NCBI GenBank assembly: GCA_012845835.1 | Contig: JABAKD010000001.1 | Span: 10,884,623 to 10,948,622, forward strand | Reading direction: 5' to 3' | Length of the DNA stretch: 64,000 nt | Source of the DNA: Undaria pinnatifida | Lineage: Eukaryota; Sar; Phaeophyceae; Laminariales; Alariaceae | In this document: piece after piece, positions 52,322 through 62,859 of the stretch | How positions within the stretch are numbered: the first letter of the stretch is position 1 | How the letters are laid out: each line of letters opens with the position of its first letter | Translations under genes and position numbers: made by a program | Notes under the pieces: generated by a model | The model's database searches: none | The model's input: the letters and a program-made list of their open reading frames with translations, nothing else | Told to the model about the DNA's origin: nothing

Positions 52322-52502
52322 CAGTAAGTGGCCCTATAAAGTGCGGGTCATATAGTGCGGGTGTCCGATTTTGTGCCGGTGAAATCATTTGGCACAATAT
52401 ATACCCCTCTATAGTGGCCGGTTTTTATATAGTGCGGGTGCCCGGTATAGTGCGGGTGAATTTTCGTGACACATACCCGCACTATATAGGGCCACCTACT
52501 GT
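52322..52502. mobile_element. Tc1/mariner-type MITE with TA target site
   Basis: TA at 52320-52321, then CAGTAAGTGGCCCTATA; the right end is the complement, TATAGGGCCACCTACTG, followed by TA at 52503-52504. The inner TIR part holds GTGCGGGT, repeated several times inside. About 181 bp, no frame. TA duplication plus a CAGT start is the signature of the Tc1/mariner/pogo superfamily. Confidence 0.8.
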
Positions 52503-52504
52503 AC

Positions 52505-52795
52505 TTGTGACTGGTAAAAATTGCTAAGGCTCCTAACGCTCAATTAAGGGGAAGCTGTTATTTAATATCATCATAATACCTCGCGCAACACCAGACTTTG
52601 AGAATATACACCAAGGAAAGTGAAGGCCGACGAGCAACTCCATGAACTTGGAATATATCGTCAACACGCGAATATTGATACCGCTTCGTGGTTGATATTC
52701 ACCCTCATAACATCCACAGGGAATCACATACCCAAGTATATAGACTATATAGACTATATTCAAAGAATGACACATTAACATCTGTAAAAAGGAGA
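52505..52795. other. Unassigned DNA
   Basis: AT-rich; nothing recognised. Confidence 0.3.
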
Positions 52796-52796
52796 G

Positions 52797-52880
52797 GACC
52801 CGATGTGTATCACGCAGCTTGCAAAGATGAGTATCGACCCTAACTCACAGCTGAAACATATTCAGAATGTCCTTGTATAA
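52797..52880 (+). repeat. Block F terminal box, diverged
   Basis: GTGTATCACGCAGCTTGCAA, AGATGAGTATCGACC, TCACAGCTG is the same box as 8480-8540 with more changes. Confidence 0.55.
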
Positions 52881-53030
52881 CAATATATAATAAATGGGGC
52901 GCCAGCAGCGATATGGGTAATTTTCCTCGTTTGTTTATGGATCAGAACATGAGAACTAACATGAGAACATCAGACCATGTTTCCTCCGGACAGTGCTACC
53001 GTATCACATGATCATAGGAACATAATGTAT

Positions 53031-53418
53031 ATGCTACGACAGAGGTGCACATACGTGTAGGACATTTTTCAGGAGCTCCTCGCCTGAGGAGCTTCATAAT
53101 ACCTCCTCAAGCGAACAAACAAACAAACGAACAAACAAACAAACAAACAAACAAACAAACAAACAAACAAGCAAACAAACAAGCAAGCAAACAAACAAAC
53201 AAAAACCAAAATTAGTTTTGAGCGCAAAACTGAAAGTAAGTGCAATCCGACCTGAGGAAGAAACCCGTGGCCCAGGCATATGTAAAATTAAACAACAGTT
53301 TTGCCGAAAAACGAGAACGGCATCCCGACTCCATTTGAGGGTTAAGGAGGCCCTTCGTCCAGAACGTGTTTGGGCCAAAAAAAAAGGTGAACCATGCCTC
53401 TATCGTACAGCACGGGTC
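53031..53418 (-). mobile_element. MITE family 2, reverse copy with (CAAA)n expansion
   Basis: Left ATGCTACGACAGAGGTGCAC, right GCCTCTATCGTACAGCACGG. The internal boxes are reversed (AACCCGTGGCCCAGGCATAT, GGGTTAAGGAGGCCCTTCGT). A (CAAA)n array at 53107-53200 accounts for the extra length. Confidence 0.75.
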
Positions 53419-53724
53419 GGAAGTACGACTACCCCTATCTTATCGCACGGCAAATCGGCCTTATGGTACGAGGGCCACACTTTCTATTTAGAGGCCTTCC
53501 TACCGGAACGCAAACAGCCACGTTTCCGCACATCTTGAAAGAAAAAAAAAAAAAAAAACACATGCATACATACATACATAACAATATATAGTTTTACATT
53601 TTCCGGGAAAAAAAAAATGCACGGTGTTTTGCCACGAATCGCGACAACGAACTTTGAAAGAGAGTTTTTTTTGTCCTTCCAAAGTCGCGAGGAGTGGAAA
53701 ATATCCCAATTCCACACCTGCATC

Positions 53725-54475
53725 TAGGCGTGTTCCACCTGTCCGTGGCCATAAATCCCCGGTATTGCAGGGATGCCGGGATCTACCGCCTGGCAGACTG
53801 CAGCCATGCATGACAGTGAATAAAATACACCCTCCCGCCGCCACCACGCATAAATATGGTACTTACTATTGATACCTGCATCTCCTGCCTCCTTCATGCT
53901 AAAAGTTCCCAGACACAAAAAGCAAAGTTAAGAATACCGAAGAATTTCCCCGCCCAATTGTGCGCGTTGACCTAGGCATTCCTCCCCCCTCGTTCTCCCT
54001 CCACCCATCTTTCCCTCCCTCCATCCCTCACTCCGGCTCTCCCTCCATCCCCGTCCTCCCTCCCTCCACCCCTCCCTGCCTCCCTCCCTCCCTCCCTCCC
54101 TCCATCCATCCCTCCATCCATCCCTCACTCTCTCCCTTCCTCACTCCCCACACACTCACAAACCCTCCCTCCCCCTGCCAGGTATAAATAAAATATTTCT
54201 GGCCCAGTGACGTACCAAGTATATCTATAACATACCTGGGGATCCTGAGGCAGTCGATGCGGTGTGTTCGGCGGCGCCAATAAACGCCCGTCAAGAAGAC
54301 AAAAAAAATAAACATGAAAAAAATCGTCTCCGTCCCGCCAAACTCCCCACACGCATACAGTATCTATAAAATACCCCCAGGTATAAAATACCTGGAGCTC
54401 GCTCTCCTGAAAAACCAATGTGAAGTGTTCGGCGTCGGCGTCGCCAATAAATTACGGAGAAAAAAAAAAGGGGAA
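53725..54475 (+). repeat. Three diverged units around an AATAAA/GGTATT box
   Basis: TATAAATA/TATAAAATA, CC.GGTAT and GTTCGGCG.CG.CGCCAATAAA occur at 54180-54290 and again at 54360-54455. A more diverged version lies at 53745-53880. The long A-runs between them are homopolymer expansions. Confidence 0.55.
53985..54175 (+). repeat. (CCCT)n/(CCAT)n pyrimidine tract
   Basis: CCTCCCTCCATCC-type repeats lie within the previous repeat block. Frames are artefacts. Confidence 0.85.
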
Positions 54476-54560
54476 AAAAAAAAAAAAAAAACTTTTGCAC
54501 CGCCAGGACCGAACCGGTCTTAGCTCTATGAATTGAAGACTTCGGTTTTTGGCTCCTTGA

Positions 54561-55120
54561 CTAGCCACCCTCCACTCTTACACTACAACTAGTATACAAA
54601 GGCCAAAATATATAGGTTTTGACGGCGGTTTGACTCTCTGCCCAAAAACAAATGTTTTGACCCGGCGGGTTGACCCCGTGACGGACTAAGACTAGGACAT
54701 CAAAGCTGAGAAGACAGGCTTTGACGGCGGTTTGACCGCTGGAGTTACCGCCCCCGTTCAACATGGGTAGTATGTAAGGGTCATGCGAGGTCTTGACGGT
54801 GGGTTAACGCCTTGACTGGCCACCCCCGTACACTAATACAAGTGTAATACAGTAGGGTGGTGAGCTTAAGCTGTATTTTTCCCCATCCGCCAGAGGATTA
54901 AAAAGAACAAAGACAAAAAAAAAGTAGGGTCACGCGAGGTCGTGACGGCGGTTTGACCACCTGACAGATCAATCCCTAACACTAAGACTAGTATCTTAGG
55001 GTCCAGAGAGGCGTTCACGGCGGTTTGACGGCTTGACTGACCGCCCCCACACCAAAACTACTATATCAGGGTCGAGAGACGTCTTGAAGGCGGTTTTTTA
55101 CCCCCAGATCGACCGCCCTT
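54561..55120 (+). repeat. Satellite K, left part (about 75-100 bp units)
   Basis: Units share TTGACGGCGGTTTGACC, CTTGACTGACCGCCCC, ACACTAAGACTAGTATAC and AGGGTC.AGAG. The TTTGAC box occurs at about 54618, 54719, 54797, 54943 and 55019. The spacing varies because of insertions such as the one near 54846-54925. Confidence 0.8.
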
Positions 55121-55122
55121 GA

Positions 55123-55395
55123 CGCGTACTACGATAGGGGTCGCCAATTTTAGGCTTTTTTTTTTGTACCCTTAACCCAAAATGGTGTTGATTTGTCCAG
55201 GTCTTGTTCTTCAATCTGACCTACCTGCTCGGATAACTAGGCAATGGGGTCGTTCATCGGATTGCATTTTCGGGTTACCCATAGGTAGGCATTTTTTTTT
55301 TTAGAGGGGGCATTTCAGGGCACTACAGGGAGGCTATTGCTCTCCTCGACCAAGGAGCCTCAGAAAAGAAACTGATGCACGTCCATCGTGGAATG
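55123..55395 (+). mobile_element. MITE family 2 inserted in satellite K
   Basis: Left GACGCGTACTACGATAGGGG, right GTCCATCGTGGAATGAGTGG. The family boxes (CCTTAACCCAAAATGGTGTT, ACTAGGCAATGGGGTCGTTC, AAGGAGCCTCAGAAA) are internal. It interrupts a unit of satellite K between GACCGCCC and CCTGCACACTAAGAC. Confidence 0.8.
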
Positions 55396-55700
55396 AGTGG
55401 AGCCCCTGCACACTAAGACTAGCATACCAAGACCAGAACTACAGGATTTGACGGCGGTTTGACCGTGACTGACCGCACCCCTACGCTAAGACTAGTATAC
55501 TACGGCCCAAAATGATGGAATTTGACGGCAGTTTGACCCCCTTGACTGGCCGCACCCCTACACTTAAGACTAGTATATTAAGGTCAAAAGAGAGCTTGAC
55601 CGCGGTTCAAACCCTTGACCGACAGCAGCCGTACACTTATAACTAATGTATTTGGGTCAACAACAGAGGTCTTGAAGGGCGGCCCAACGGATGAGCTGTT
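55396..55700 (+). repeat. Satellite K, right part
   Basis: Units continue with TTTGACGGC boxes at about 55448, 55520 and 55600 and ACTAAGACTAGTATAC at about 55413, 55485 and 55566, i.e. a 72-80 bp period. Confidence 0.85.
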
Positions 55701-56100
55701 TCTATAGATGAGCAGATTTTTTCAATACGGCCCAGACCAAAGATTTAGGTCAACTGGGCGTCTTGTTTTGCCCCTCCAAGACCTCTAGACGTTATACATA
55801 CTAGTTTTAGTGTGGGGAATTCGTTGAAGGTTGCTCGCCAAGGGGCAAGAGTGTTGTCAAGCTTCAGATTTGACCCAAGCCTGTTGGCAGCCGGCAAGGG
55901 TGGTGGGGATAAACAGCGGAGGAAGTAGGGAGCATCTTCGTGATGGCATTTCACCCTCCTCTCCTCTGCCACACCCACCCCTCGCCGATCGTGTATGTAA
56001 CGAAAAAATGAGGACGTTTTTTTCGCACATCAAACGTCAAATTTCGGATCAGAAATGATATGCCGGAAAGCGTTGGCCGTGGATAGCAGAGCGGGCTAGT
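55701..56100. other. Unassigned DNA
   Basis: ACGTTATACATACTAGTTTTAG near 55790 is a reversed satellite K box. No gene. Confidence 0.35.
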
Positions 56101-57118
56101 TGTTGAGCATTGTCAATGGCGAGGAGCTCAAAGACGCAGAGCCAGCCCCTACGCATCACCCCAAGCCCCACCCCCAGCGACGTGTCGTTCATCAACCTCT
56201 CAGACCGTTCTCCCTCGAGTGGAAATCCCCTCCCCCGGGCGCCTTGTTGCTCTCCCTTGTCTTTCAGACTCCCAAGCTTGCGGTCATCCCCCCTCCACCG
56301 CCCCCCCCCCCATCCCCCCCTGAGCAAGATGCCAGGGAACGGTCAATCAAGGGAGAACGTCGAGCGGTCAAGGGTGCAAAACCGATTGTTCCACGCCGAA
56401 ACCTAGCAATTTGACGCCAGTCAAGGCAAATTATTGAACAATTGTCGTCGGTCAAGCGGTGGTGTCAAAAAGTGCCGTCTCTCCTGACATGTTTGCCCCT
56501 CAGCACCTTCACTCGTGTCGAGCGGGATTAAACTCCGCCCCCTCCTCTCCCTTAGAGTCTCTGTCCTCCGTCTGTTTCTCTCCGACGCTCCCTGTTCAAC
56601 CCCCCCCCACCCACCCCACGCCCCCTCGGCTGTTATAGTTGATGATTTTTTCAAACTCCACCTCGCACTTCAACCCCCTCCCCCCCCCCTCAGCCAGAAA
56701 CAGAAAATTAGTCGGCGTGGTTCGCCGAAGAACACGAGGTTGCAACATCCGTCCCTAACTCCCCACCTACCGGCATCTCCTCCCTCCACCACCCTCAGCG
56801 CCTTATCGTCTGTTTTCAGTTCCACATCTTGCTCGATTGAGGTTCATAATCGTGCGTGTCGCAGCCCGTCCTTGGACCTCCACCCCACCCCACCCCACCC
56901 CACCCCCCTCCACGAGATGGTTGTTTAGTGTCTTGCACCGGGCGCGAGATCGCACCGATCCCCCCACCTCCAGCGTTTTGTGATCTGTCCCTCTATTTCA
57001 GACCCTCCTTTCGTGAGGTTGCACCGCCCTCGCTCCCCCGCTCCCGTCACCCCTATCGCCTCCTTGCACGCCCGTTCCCCACCTCGCTCGTCTTTCTTCT
57101 TCAGATCCTCCCCACTAT
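56101..57118 (+). repeat. C/T-rich degenerate repeats
   Basis: Runs of CCCCCC and CCACCC, with pyrimidine-tract-plus-CAG motifs (for example near 56268, 56818, 57000 and 57104) that look like 3' splice sites, but no consistent frame follows them. Frames of 77-137 codons are Pro/Ser-rich artefacts. Confidence 0.4.
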
Positions 57119-57299
57119 ATAACACGTGTATAAAACCAACACCGCCAGCCCCACGGAACAACATATGCCATATCATGCAGTACGTGATCCCCCCTGCCTC
57201 ACCGCCAACGCAAATCACATGCGCATGCTTTAATATGGAACACGTGGCCCTCCCTCCCAATATTACCGATGATTACCGCATGCACATGCTTGTGTACGT

Positions 57300-57615
57300 G
57301 TATGGATGCCCATGCAACCTTCCCCCACCACCAAGACAACCGCCACATCCACCACCACCACACCAATACCACCACAACCATCACCATCAATACCACCACA
57401 CCACCACCACCACCACCACCACCACCGTCGCCGCCGCCACCGCCACCACCACCAATATCAACACCACCATCGCCACCGCCACCGCTACCACCACCAATAC
57501 CAATACCAACACCAACACCAACACCAACACCAACACCAACAACAACAACAGCATCAACACCAACAACAATGACAACACCAACACCAACACCCGCCACCAA
57601 CACCACCGAAAACAA
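57300..57615 (+). repeat. (CCA)n and (CCAACA)n microsatellite
   Basis: CCACCA repeats at 57338-57480 pass into CAATAC and CCAACA repeats at 57490-57600. The His/Thr/Pro and Val/Gly frames on both strands are artefacts. Confidence 0.9.
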
Positions 57616-57654
57616 CGTGCACGTGAGTATGCGGCACGTAGACGGATAAACATG

Positions 57655-58145
57655 CTGATGATGTGTTGCTGCTGTTGCTGCTGCCGCCGCTTCTGTTGCT
57701 GCTGCTGCTGCGATTCGGCCGTAAATCCGCATTCGCATGATTATGCACGTGCACATAAATTGCTGCCCATGCCGCTGATATGTTGCTGCTGCTGGAGTTA
57801 ACGTTGTTGCTGCTGCTGCGATTTAGTCCTAAGCCCACATGCACATGACTATTTAAGGTGTTAACAAGTCGTTGTCCATGCTGCTGCATTGTTGCTGACG
57901 CTGCTGCTGCTGCTGCTGATGCTGCTGCTGCTGATGATGCTGCTTTTGCTGCAGCTTCAGCTGCTGCTGCTGATGATGATGCAGCTGCTGATGATACTCG
58001 TGTTCTTCATCCTGCTACTGCTGATGCTGCCACTGCTGATGCTGTTTTTGCTGCTGCCAACGAAGCTGCCGATGCAGCCACGTCTGATGCTGCAAGCGCT
58101 GCTGCTGCTGCTGCTGAGATGCTGCTGCTGAGATGCTGCTGATAT
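57655..58145 (+). repeat. (CTG)n-rich microsatellite
   Basis: GCTGCTGCTG runs with GAT, CCA and TTT interruptions, densest at 57880-58140. A direct repeat links 57662-57760 and 57772-57850 (TGTTGCTGCTGC..., then CGATT(C/T), CCGTAAAT/CCTAAGC, CATGCACATGA). Confidence 0.85.
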
Positions 58146-58960
58146 TGCTACTGTCGCTACACGGGTAGACGAGACCCCCCAGCGTCATCGGCACAGAAGG
58201 TCGACAAAAACGCGGCGGACTTCCACTCCCGCCACATTTGAAACGTCAGACATGACAAAACGTGCGGATTCGCTCACGTTTTGAGGATCTTAGCGCGCTT
58301 TTTTTCGCGCTGGAACATGTGCTTCGGACGGCTGCCGATTCGGAGTTTGCCGACGTTCTGCGGATTTTTGCGTCATAGCTGACTTCCCAAAGAGTGCTCA
58401 GAAAGTCCGCCTTTTTCCCCCCGTTCTACCATGTCGACGAAATGGACGGAGGGGTGTTTATGTCCCGTCCACTAGTCTACTGCTGCTGCTGGTGCTGCTG
58501 CTGCACTTGCCGGCCCGAGTCGGCGCTATTCTTCTTCCTCCGTGGCTGTTTCTTGCTGCGTTAACGTGGGCGAAAGGAGGGGCGAGGGCGGGACGGTACA
58601 GAGAAAGTAACGCAAAAGGAAGCAATCCTGCCATGCGCGAAGGGTAGAGGCGACTGCTGGGTTATATTAGGGGGACAGCTAAATTTTCTGGGCAAATGGC
58701 ACAGCGGGGCGAGGGTGAAACAACACTTGGACGCACAGCAGCAACAAAAGGCGACGACCACGACAACGACTACGACAACAATGACGTAAATCGGCGACGC
58801 GAGGAGGGTAGACACTCACGCTACGGCAAGGCTGTCGGTCGCTCCGGTGGCGTATAAGGTTATCCCCGGGCCTGGTATAGGTCAGTTTCGCGAGTTCGAG
58901 CCCCCCCGAGCGCAAAGTCGTATAAACTCGTTGGGGGGCATTCTCTTGTGCACGAATTGA
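58146..58960. other. Unassigned DNA
   Basis: Short GCTG runs at 58480-58503. A 165-codon - strand frame (58679-59176) overlaps repeat J and has no recognisable domain. Confidence 0.3.
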
Positions 58961-58964
58961 CTTG

Positions 58965-59115
58965 CGGAAAGCGCGAGAGCGTGAGCAAGCAACAACACTC
59001 AATGAAAAATCGACGAGCAGTGGGATTGAGCTGAACTCTTTGCGCGATAAAAATTGAAGGCAAGAACCGGGGGGGAAGAAGGGGCGATACCTGTGACCAC
59101 GGCTCGTCCAGAAGC
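58965..59115 (+). repeat. Dispersed repeat J, copy 2
   Basis: GGAAAGCGCGAGAGCGTGAG, ATGAAAAATCGACGAGC and TTTGCGCGATAAAAA match 47956-48035. Confidence 0.65.
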
Positions 59116-59408
59116 TGGAAAGTAACAGTGTGCAAAACCTAAATCCTCTTGGCAGCAGACCCGTGCCGCGGTACAAGTAGCACTTTGGGGCGAAATAGTG
59201 CTGTCCGGCTGACTGACAGGCTCCTCAAGGGAGGAAACGACGCACTATCGTCGGGACCCCAGTATTTTTCTTCCCTGGGCTACTCGTAGGCGTTTTACAG
59301 CCATGCTTTGAAGTGGAACCCATGGGACCGTGCATCGAGCGGACGAAACACTGTCTTGTTGTTCTTGTGTTATCGAGTTCGAGTTGGGGGTAGGAAGCGT
59401 GTGGCGTA

Positions 59409-59695
59409 ATGCATGGAGTAATGGAAGGAGTAATGGAAGGAGTAATGGAAGGAGTAATGGAAGGAGTAAGAGTAATGGAAAGAGTAATGGAAGGAGTAAT
59501 GGAAGGAGTAATAGTAGTAATGGAAGGAGTAATAGTAGTAATGGAAGGAGTAATAGTAGTAATGGAAGAAGTAATAGTAATGGAAGGAGTAATGGAAGGA
59601 GCAATGGAAGGAGTACTAGAAGGAGTAATGGAAGGAGTAATGAAAAGAGTAATAGTAGTAATGGAAGAAGTAATGTATAGAGTAATGTATGGAAC
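59409..59695 (+). repeat. 12-bp minisatellite AGTAATGGAAGG
   Basis: About 20 units, with a 9-bp variant (AGTAATAGT) in the middle. Frames of about 100-119 codons across it are artefacts. Confidence 0.9.
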
Positions 59696-59739
59696 TATAA
59701 ATCCTATCCTGTAAGTCGTACAACCAGTGAGGAGAGGGC

Positions 59740-60650
59740 AGAGCGTTCGTGGGGGTGGGGGTGGGGGGAGGGGGGTGGGGGGGCGAAAGGGTTTTTAAAC
59801 AACATCAGGTCGGATAGATGTAGGGGTTTGCTATACGCGTGGTGCTAGGTCTAGGCGATGGTGCGGGTGGTGGGGAAGGAGGGTGCGTTGGGGGGGGGGG
59901 GGGGGAATTGCAGCAGCGGCATGGATGGCTCTAGAAAGATAATGAGGTGATATCAAGTGCGTGGAAATCTTTATTACTCTGGCAGATTTCGATGTTAGGT
60001 GGGGCGTTTGAGCAAAAAGGAGCAGGAAAAAAAAAAAAAAGAATGGGAGGGGGAGGGTTTTCACGAGGTTTAGGCCACATGTAATATAAAAATACACTCC
60101 AGCTGTGAGATAGAAGATTTGGTCGAAACTCATCTTTGCAAGCTTGTTTGTGATAGTCCGGTCGCGCGTATTACGCATATATATAGGGGCTTGCTATACG
60201 CGTGGTGCTAGGTCTAGGCGATCGTGCGAGTGGTGGGGAAGGAGGGGGCGTTGGGGGGGGGGGGGGGTGAATGAAAGCTACGTCATGGGTGGCTAGAAAG
60301 ATAATGAGGTGATATCAATTGCGCAGAAGTGTTTAGTACTCTGGCCGATATCGATTGTAGGTGGGGCGTTTGAACAAAAGGGCGGGGGGAAAAAAAAGGG
60401 GGGGGGGGGGGGGGACCGGAAATGACTTAGAGCTACGGCGTGGATGGCTAGAAAGATAACGAGGTGATATCAGCTGGCTGGTAGTGTTTACTACTCTGGC
60501 AGATTTCGATTTTAGGTGGGGCGTTTGAACAAGAGGGATCGGGGGGGGGGGGGGGGGGGGGCACTTCAATATGTGCGCGGAAACTATAAATCCTTAAAGG
60601 GGAGAAATCTGACGATTGTAGCAAGAAGACATCCCTTTATATCACCTGCC
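59740..60650. repeat. Block F, right copy (inverted relative to 7.28-8.56 kb)
   Basis: Three units in the order TGGATGGCT..AGAAAGATAA.GAGGTGATATCA, AGT.TTTA.TACTCTGGC, GGTGGGGCGTTTGA, poly(G) lie at about 59917-60012, 60270-60373 and 60430-60531. GCTATACGCGTGGTGCTAGG occurs twice (59830 and 60191). The terminal box CGCGCGTATTACG lies at 60162-60174. GCGCGGAAACTATAAATCCT (60576-60595) is the complement of the 7308-7330 box. Confidence 0.8.
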
Positions 60651-61500
60651 TGGTATTGTTTATTTTTCTAGAAGATTTGATGTTAGATGTGGTATGCAAC
60701 ACAATCTTTAGATGTGGTAAACAACGTGTTGAGCTTCATAATTTGTTCTACATGGATCGCAAGATTGAACATTTCAATTGATAGGTACAATCATGTAGTC
60801 ACCATTATTTTCTGACGTCGCTAAATATATGAAAGAGATACTTATTGCAAAATACAACAGGTGAGGTAATGTGGTCATGCAATGTCGCCGCCATTGAGCA
60901 CGAGAGGGAGAAGTGAGTCAGTGTTTTGAAAGGAACGCTTGGTGTACCCGCGCTCAATTACGCTAATTCGTTAGTCATACTTCGTTTGGCATAGGTTGGG
61001 AGGCGATCATGCAGACGGTATGTACGAAATACCCTACGTAGTTATCTAAGTCGCAGCTGACTTATTTAAAACAAACTTAAAAAATGTAATTACTTTTGTT
61101 ATCTGTTGCCCTCCGGCACCATAGCGTAAATGACGTTCCGACATAAATCGAATACCCTTTCATAAAGCAGTAGTATCTATGACCTTCTGCCAGCCATTTC
61201 CCCTTTTCTCTTCCCCACATCTTCTCATTTTATCTACTACTTCCTTTCCCTCGTATCATACATCTGTTCGCTTTAGCGATAAGTCTGCCCAAAAAAATGT
61301 AAAAACCAAATGCCATTCCAACGATACCTGGTATATGATAGTCCCGCAGTTGAGGAACCCCGCCAATGCCCAAAAAAACACATCTCGGCCAGATGATATC
61401 ATCTATCCCTATTTGATTATCTAGATGTTTCCAAGGGAAGATCTGGATGGTCTAGCTCATGTTATCCGGTGAGAGCCGTACGGTCTGCATGATCTAGCAC
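60651..61500. other. Gene-less stretch
   Basis: AT-rich to about 61110. An 81-codon frame (61179-61424) has no recognisable domain. Confidence 0.35.
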
Positions 61501-61555
61501 ATGTTTTGTACTCTACACTTGCAGACCCAGCACATGTCACAGCGGCAGATACAGA

Positions 61556-61625
61556 ATCTACTGTAGATGATCTAGATGATTTAGATGATCTAGATGATCT
61601 AGATGGTGTAGATCATCTATATGAT
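61556..61625 (+). repeat. (GATGATCTA)-type short repeats
   Basis: GATGATCTAGAT/GATGATTTAGAT units; the Asp/Leu frame over them is an artefact. Confidence 0.85.
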
Positions 61626-61721
61626 CTGGCCGAGGTGTGTAGATATATCGGTAAAAAAGAACATCACCCCTATCATAACACCCGTCTAGACAGGCCAAGG
61701 TTGGGTCTTGACGGGTCTTGA

Positions 61722-62230
61722 ATGACTGACCGACTGACTGACTGACTGACTGGTTGGCTGATTGGCCGACTGACTGACTGACGGATTTGCTAACCGACTT
61801 ACTGACTTGCTGATTGACTGTTAATAGCTGACTGACTGACTGACTGACAGACTGATTGACGGACGGACTGGCTGACTGGCTGACTGACCGACTGAGTAAC
61901 TGATTGAGTGGTTGACTGACCGACTGACTGGCTGAGTGACTGATTGAGTCTGAGTGACTGACTGACTGGATGACTGACCGACTGGATGACTGAATGACTG
62001 GAAGACTGATTGTCTCACTGACTGAGTGACTCACCGACTGACTGGCTAGCCGACTTACTGAGTTGCTGATCGACTGGCTGACTGACTGACTGACAGAATG
62101 ACTGACGGACGGACGGACTGGCTGGCTGGCTGACTGACCGACTGAGTAACTGACTGGCTGACTGACTGACTGGCTGACTGACTGACTGACTGGCTGATTG
62201 ATTGACTGACTGACTGACTGACTGACTGAA
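61722..62230 (+). repeat. (GACT)n degenerate microsatellite, about 510 bp
   Basis: GACTGACTGACTG with frequent single-base variants (GATT, GGCT, GACG, GAGT). The 227-codon Ser/Gln/Val frame on the - strand is an artefact. Confidence 0.95.
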
Positions 62231-62579
62231 GGGGTCCCCAATATACTTATAATCCTAGTATGCGTGTTTTAAATTTATTTTCGCGCTCGTATTATATCCG
62301 TAAAATTTATAACATGTCACGGCTTGTTCATCGGGTCGCACGTGCCATTTAATACCCCCAAAACCATATTATATGGTGGTGAAGCATAGAGCTTTTCCAC
62401 GTTGCAAAAAAAAAAGTCTGATAACGTTTTTTGGGCTTCAGGGTGAAAACACACACATCGAAACGTTGACGACATACCAGCATTTGCCACACGAAAGCAT
62501 CGGGCTGCAGCATCGATCACCCTCACTAGTTATTCGGCTGACGAGTCGCATCAGGCAGGAACACTTTGGGCCCAAAACG

Positions 62580-62581
<2 letters not shown>

Positions 62582-62610
<29 letters not shown>

Positions 62611-62611
62611 G
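62582..62611 (+). repeat. 30-bp poly(G) run
   Basis: An unbroken run of 30 G directly next to the coding-like segment at 62615-62840. Confidence 0.95.
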
Positions 62612-62614
62612 CGG

Positions 62615-62845
62615 GGATATTATCTACCTCGATCGTTAGCACGCGGTTCACCTGTTCCTCTTCGACGATCCAACCATCGATGGGCACAACCTCTCCCTGG
62701 GCTTTCAGGGCCTCGAAGTGGACACCATCGGAATGCAACATGTAATGCGTCCTTCGGGCGGTGCCCTGGCCGGCGTTGTTCCCCTGCTCGTCTCGAAGGG
62801 TGCCGTCTTGTGCGGGCACCAAAATTCGGATGTTCACCTTTAAAA
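62615..62845 (-). CDS. Exon-like frame, unrecognised (repeat unit L1)
   Basis: On the - strand a pyrimidine/TAAAG stretch precedes GTGAACATCCGAATTTTGGT at about 62840. The frame then runs about 75 codons: VNIRILVPAQDGTLRDEQGN, a Gly/Arg turn, MLHSDGVHFEAL, then an acidic VEEEQVNRVLTIEVDN. It meets the poly(G) run, which encodes Pro. The protein looks globular, codon use is even, and the composition differs from the flanks. The frame 62526-62867 contains it. No family is recognised. It is probably one exon or exon relic; the related scraps upstream (62880-63270) suggest a tandemly duplicated exon. Confidence 0.4.
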
Positions 62846-62859
62846 CCAAGAGATGTGCA

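Noticed and set aside
56980-57801. A 273-codon frame with Pro, His, Thr and Cys runs
   Set aside because: It follows (CCA)n, (CCAACA)n and (CTG)n microsatellites and C-rich DNA; the composition changes exactly with the repeat type.
61558-62241. A 227-codon Ser/Gln/Val-rich frame on the - strand
   Set aside because: It reads through a degenerate (GACT)n array.
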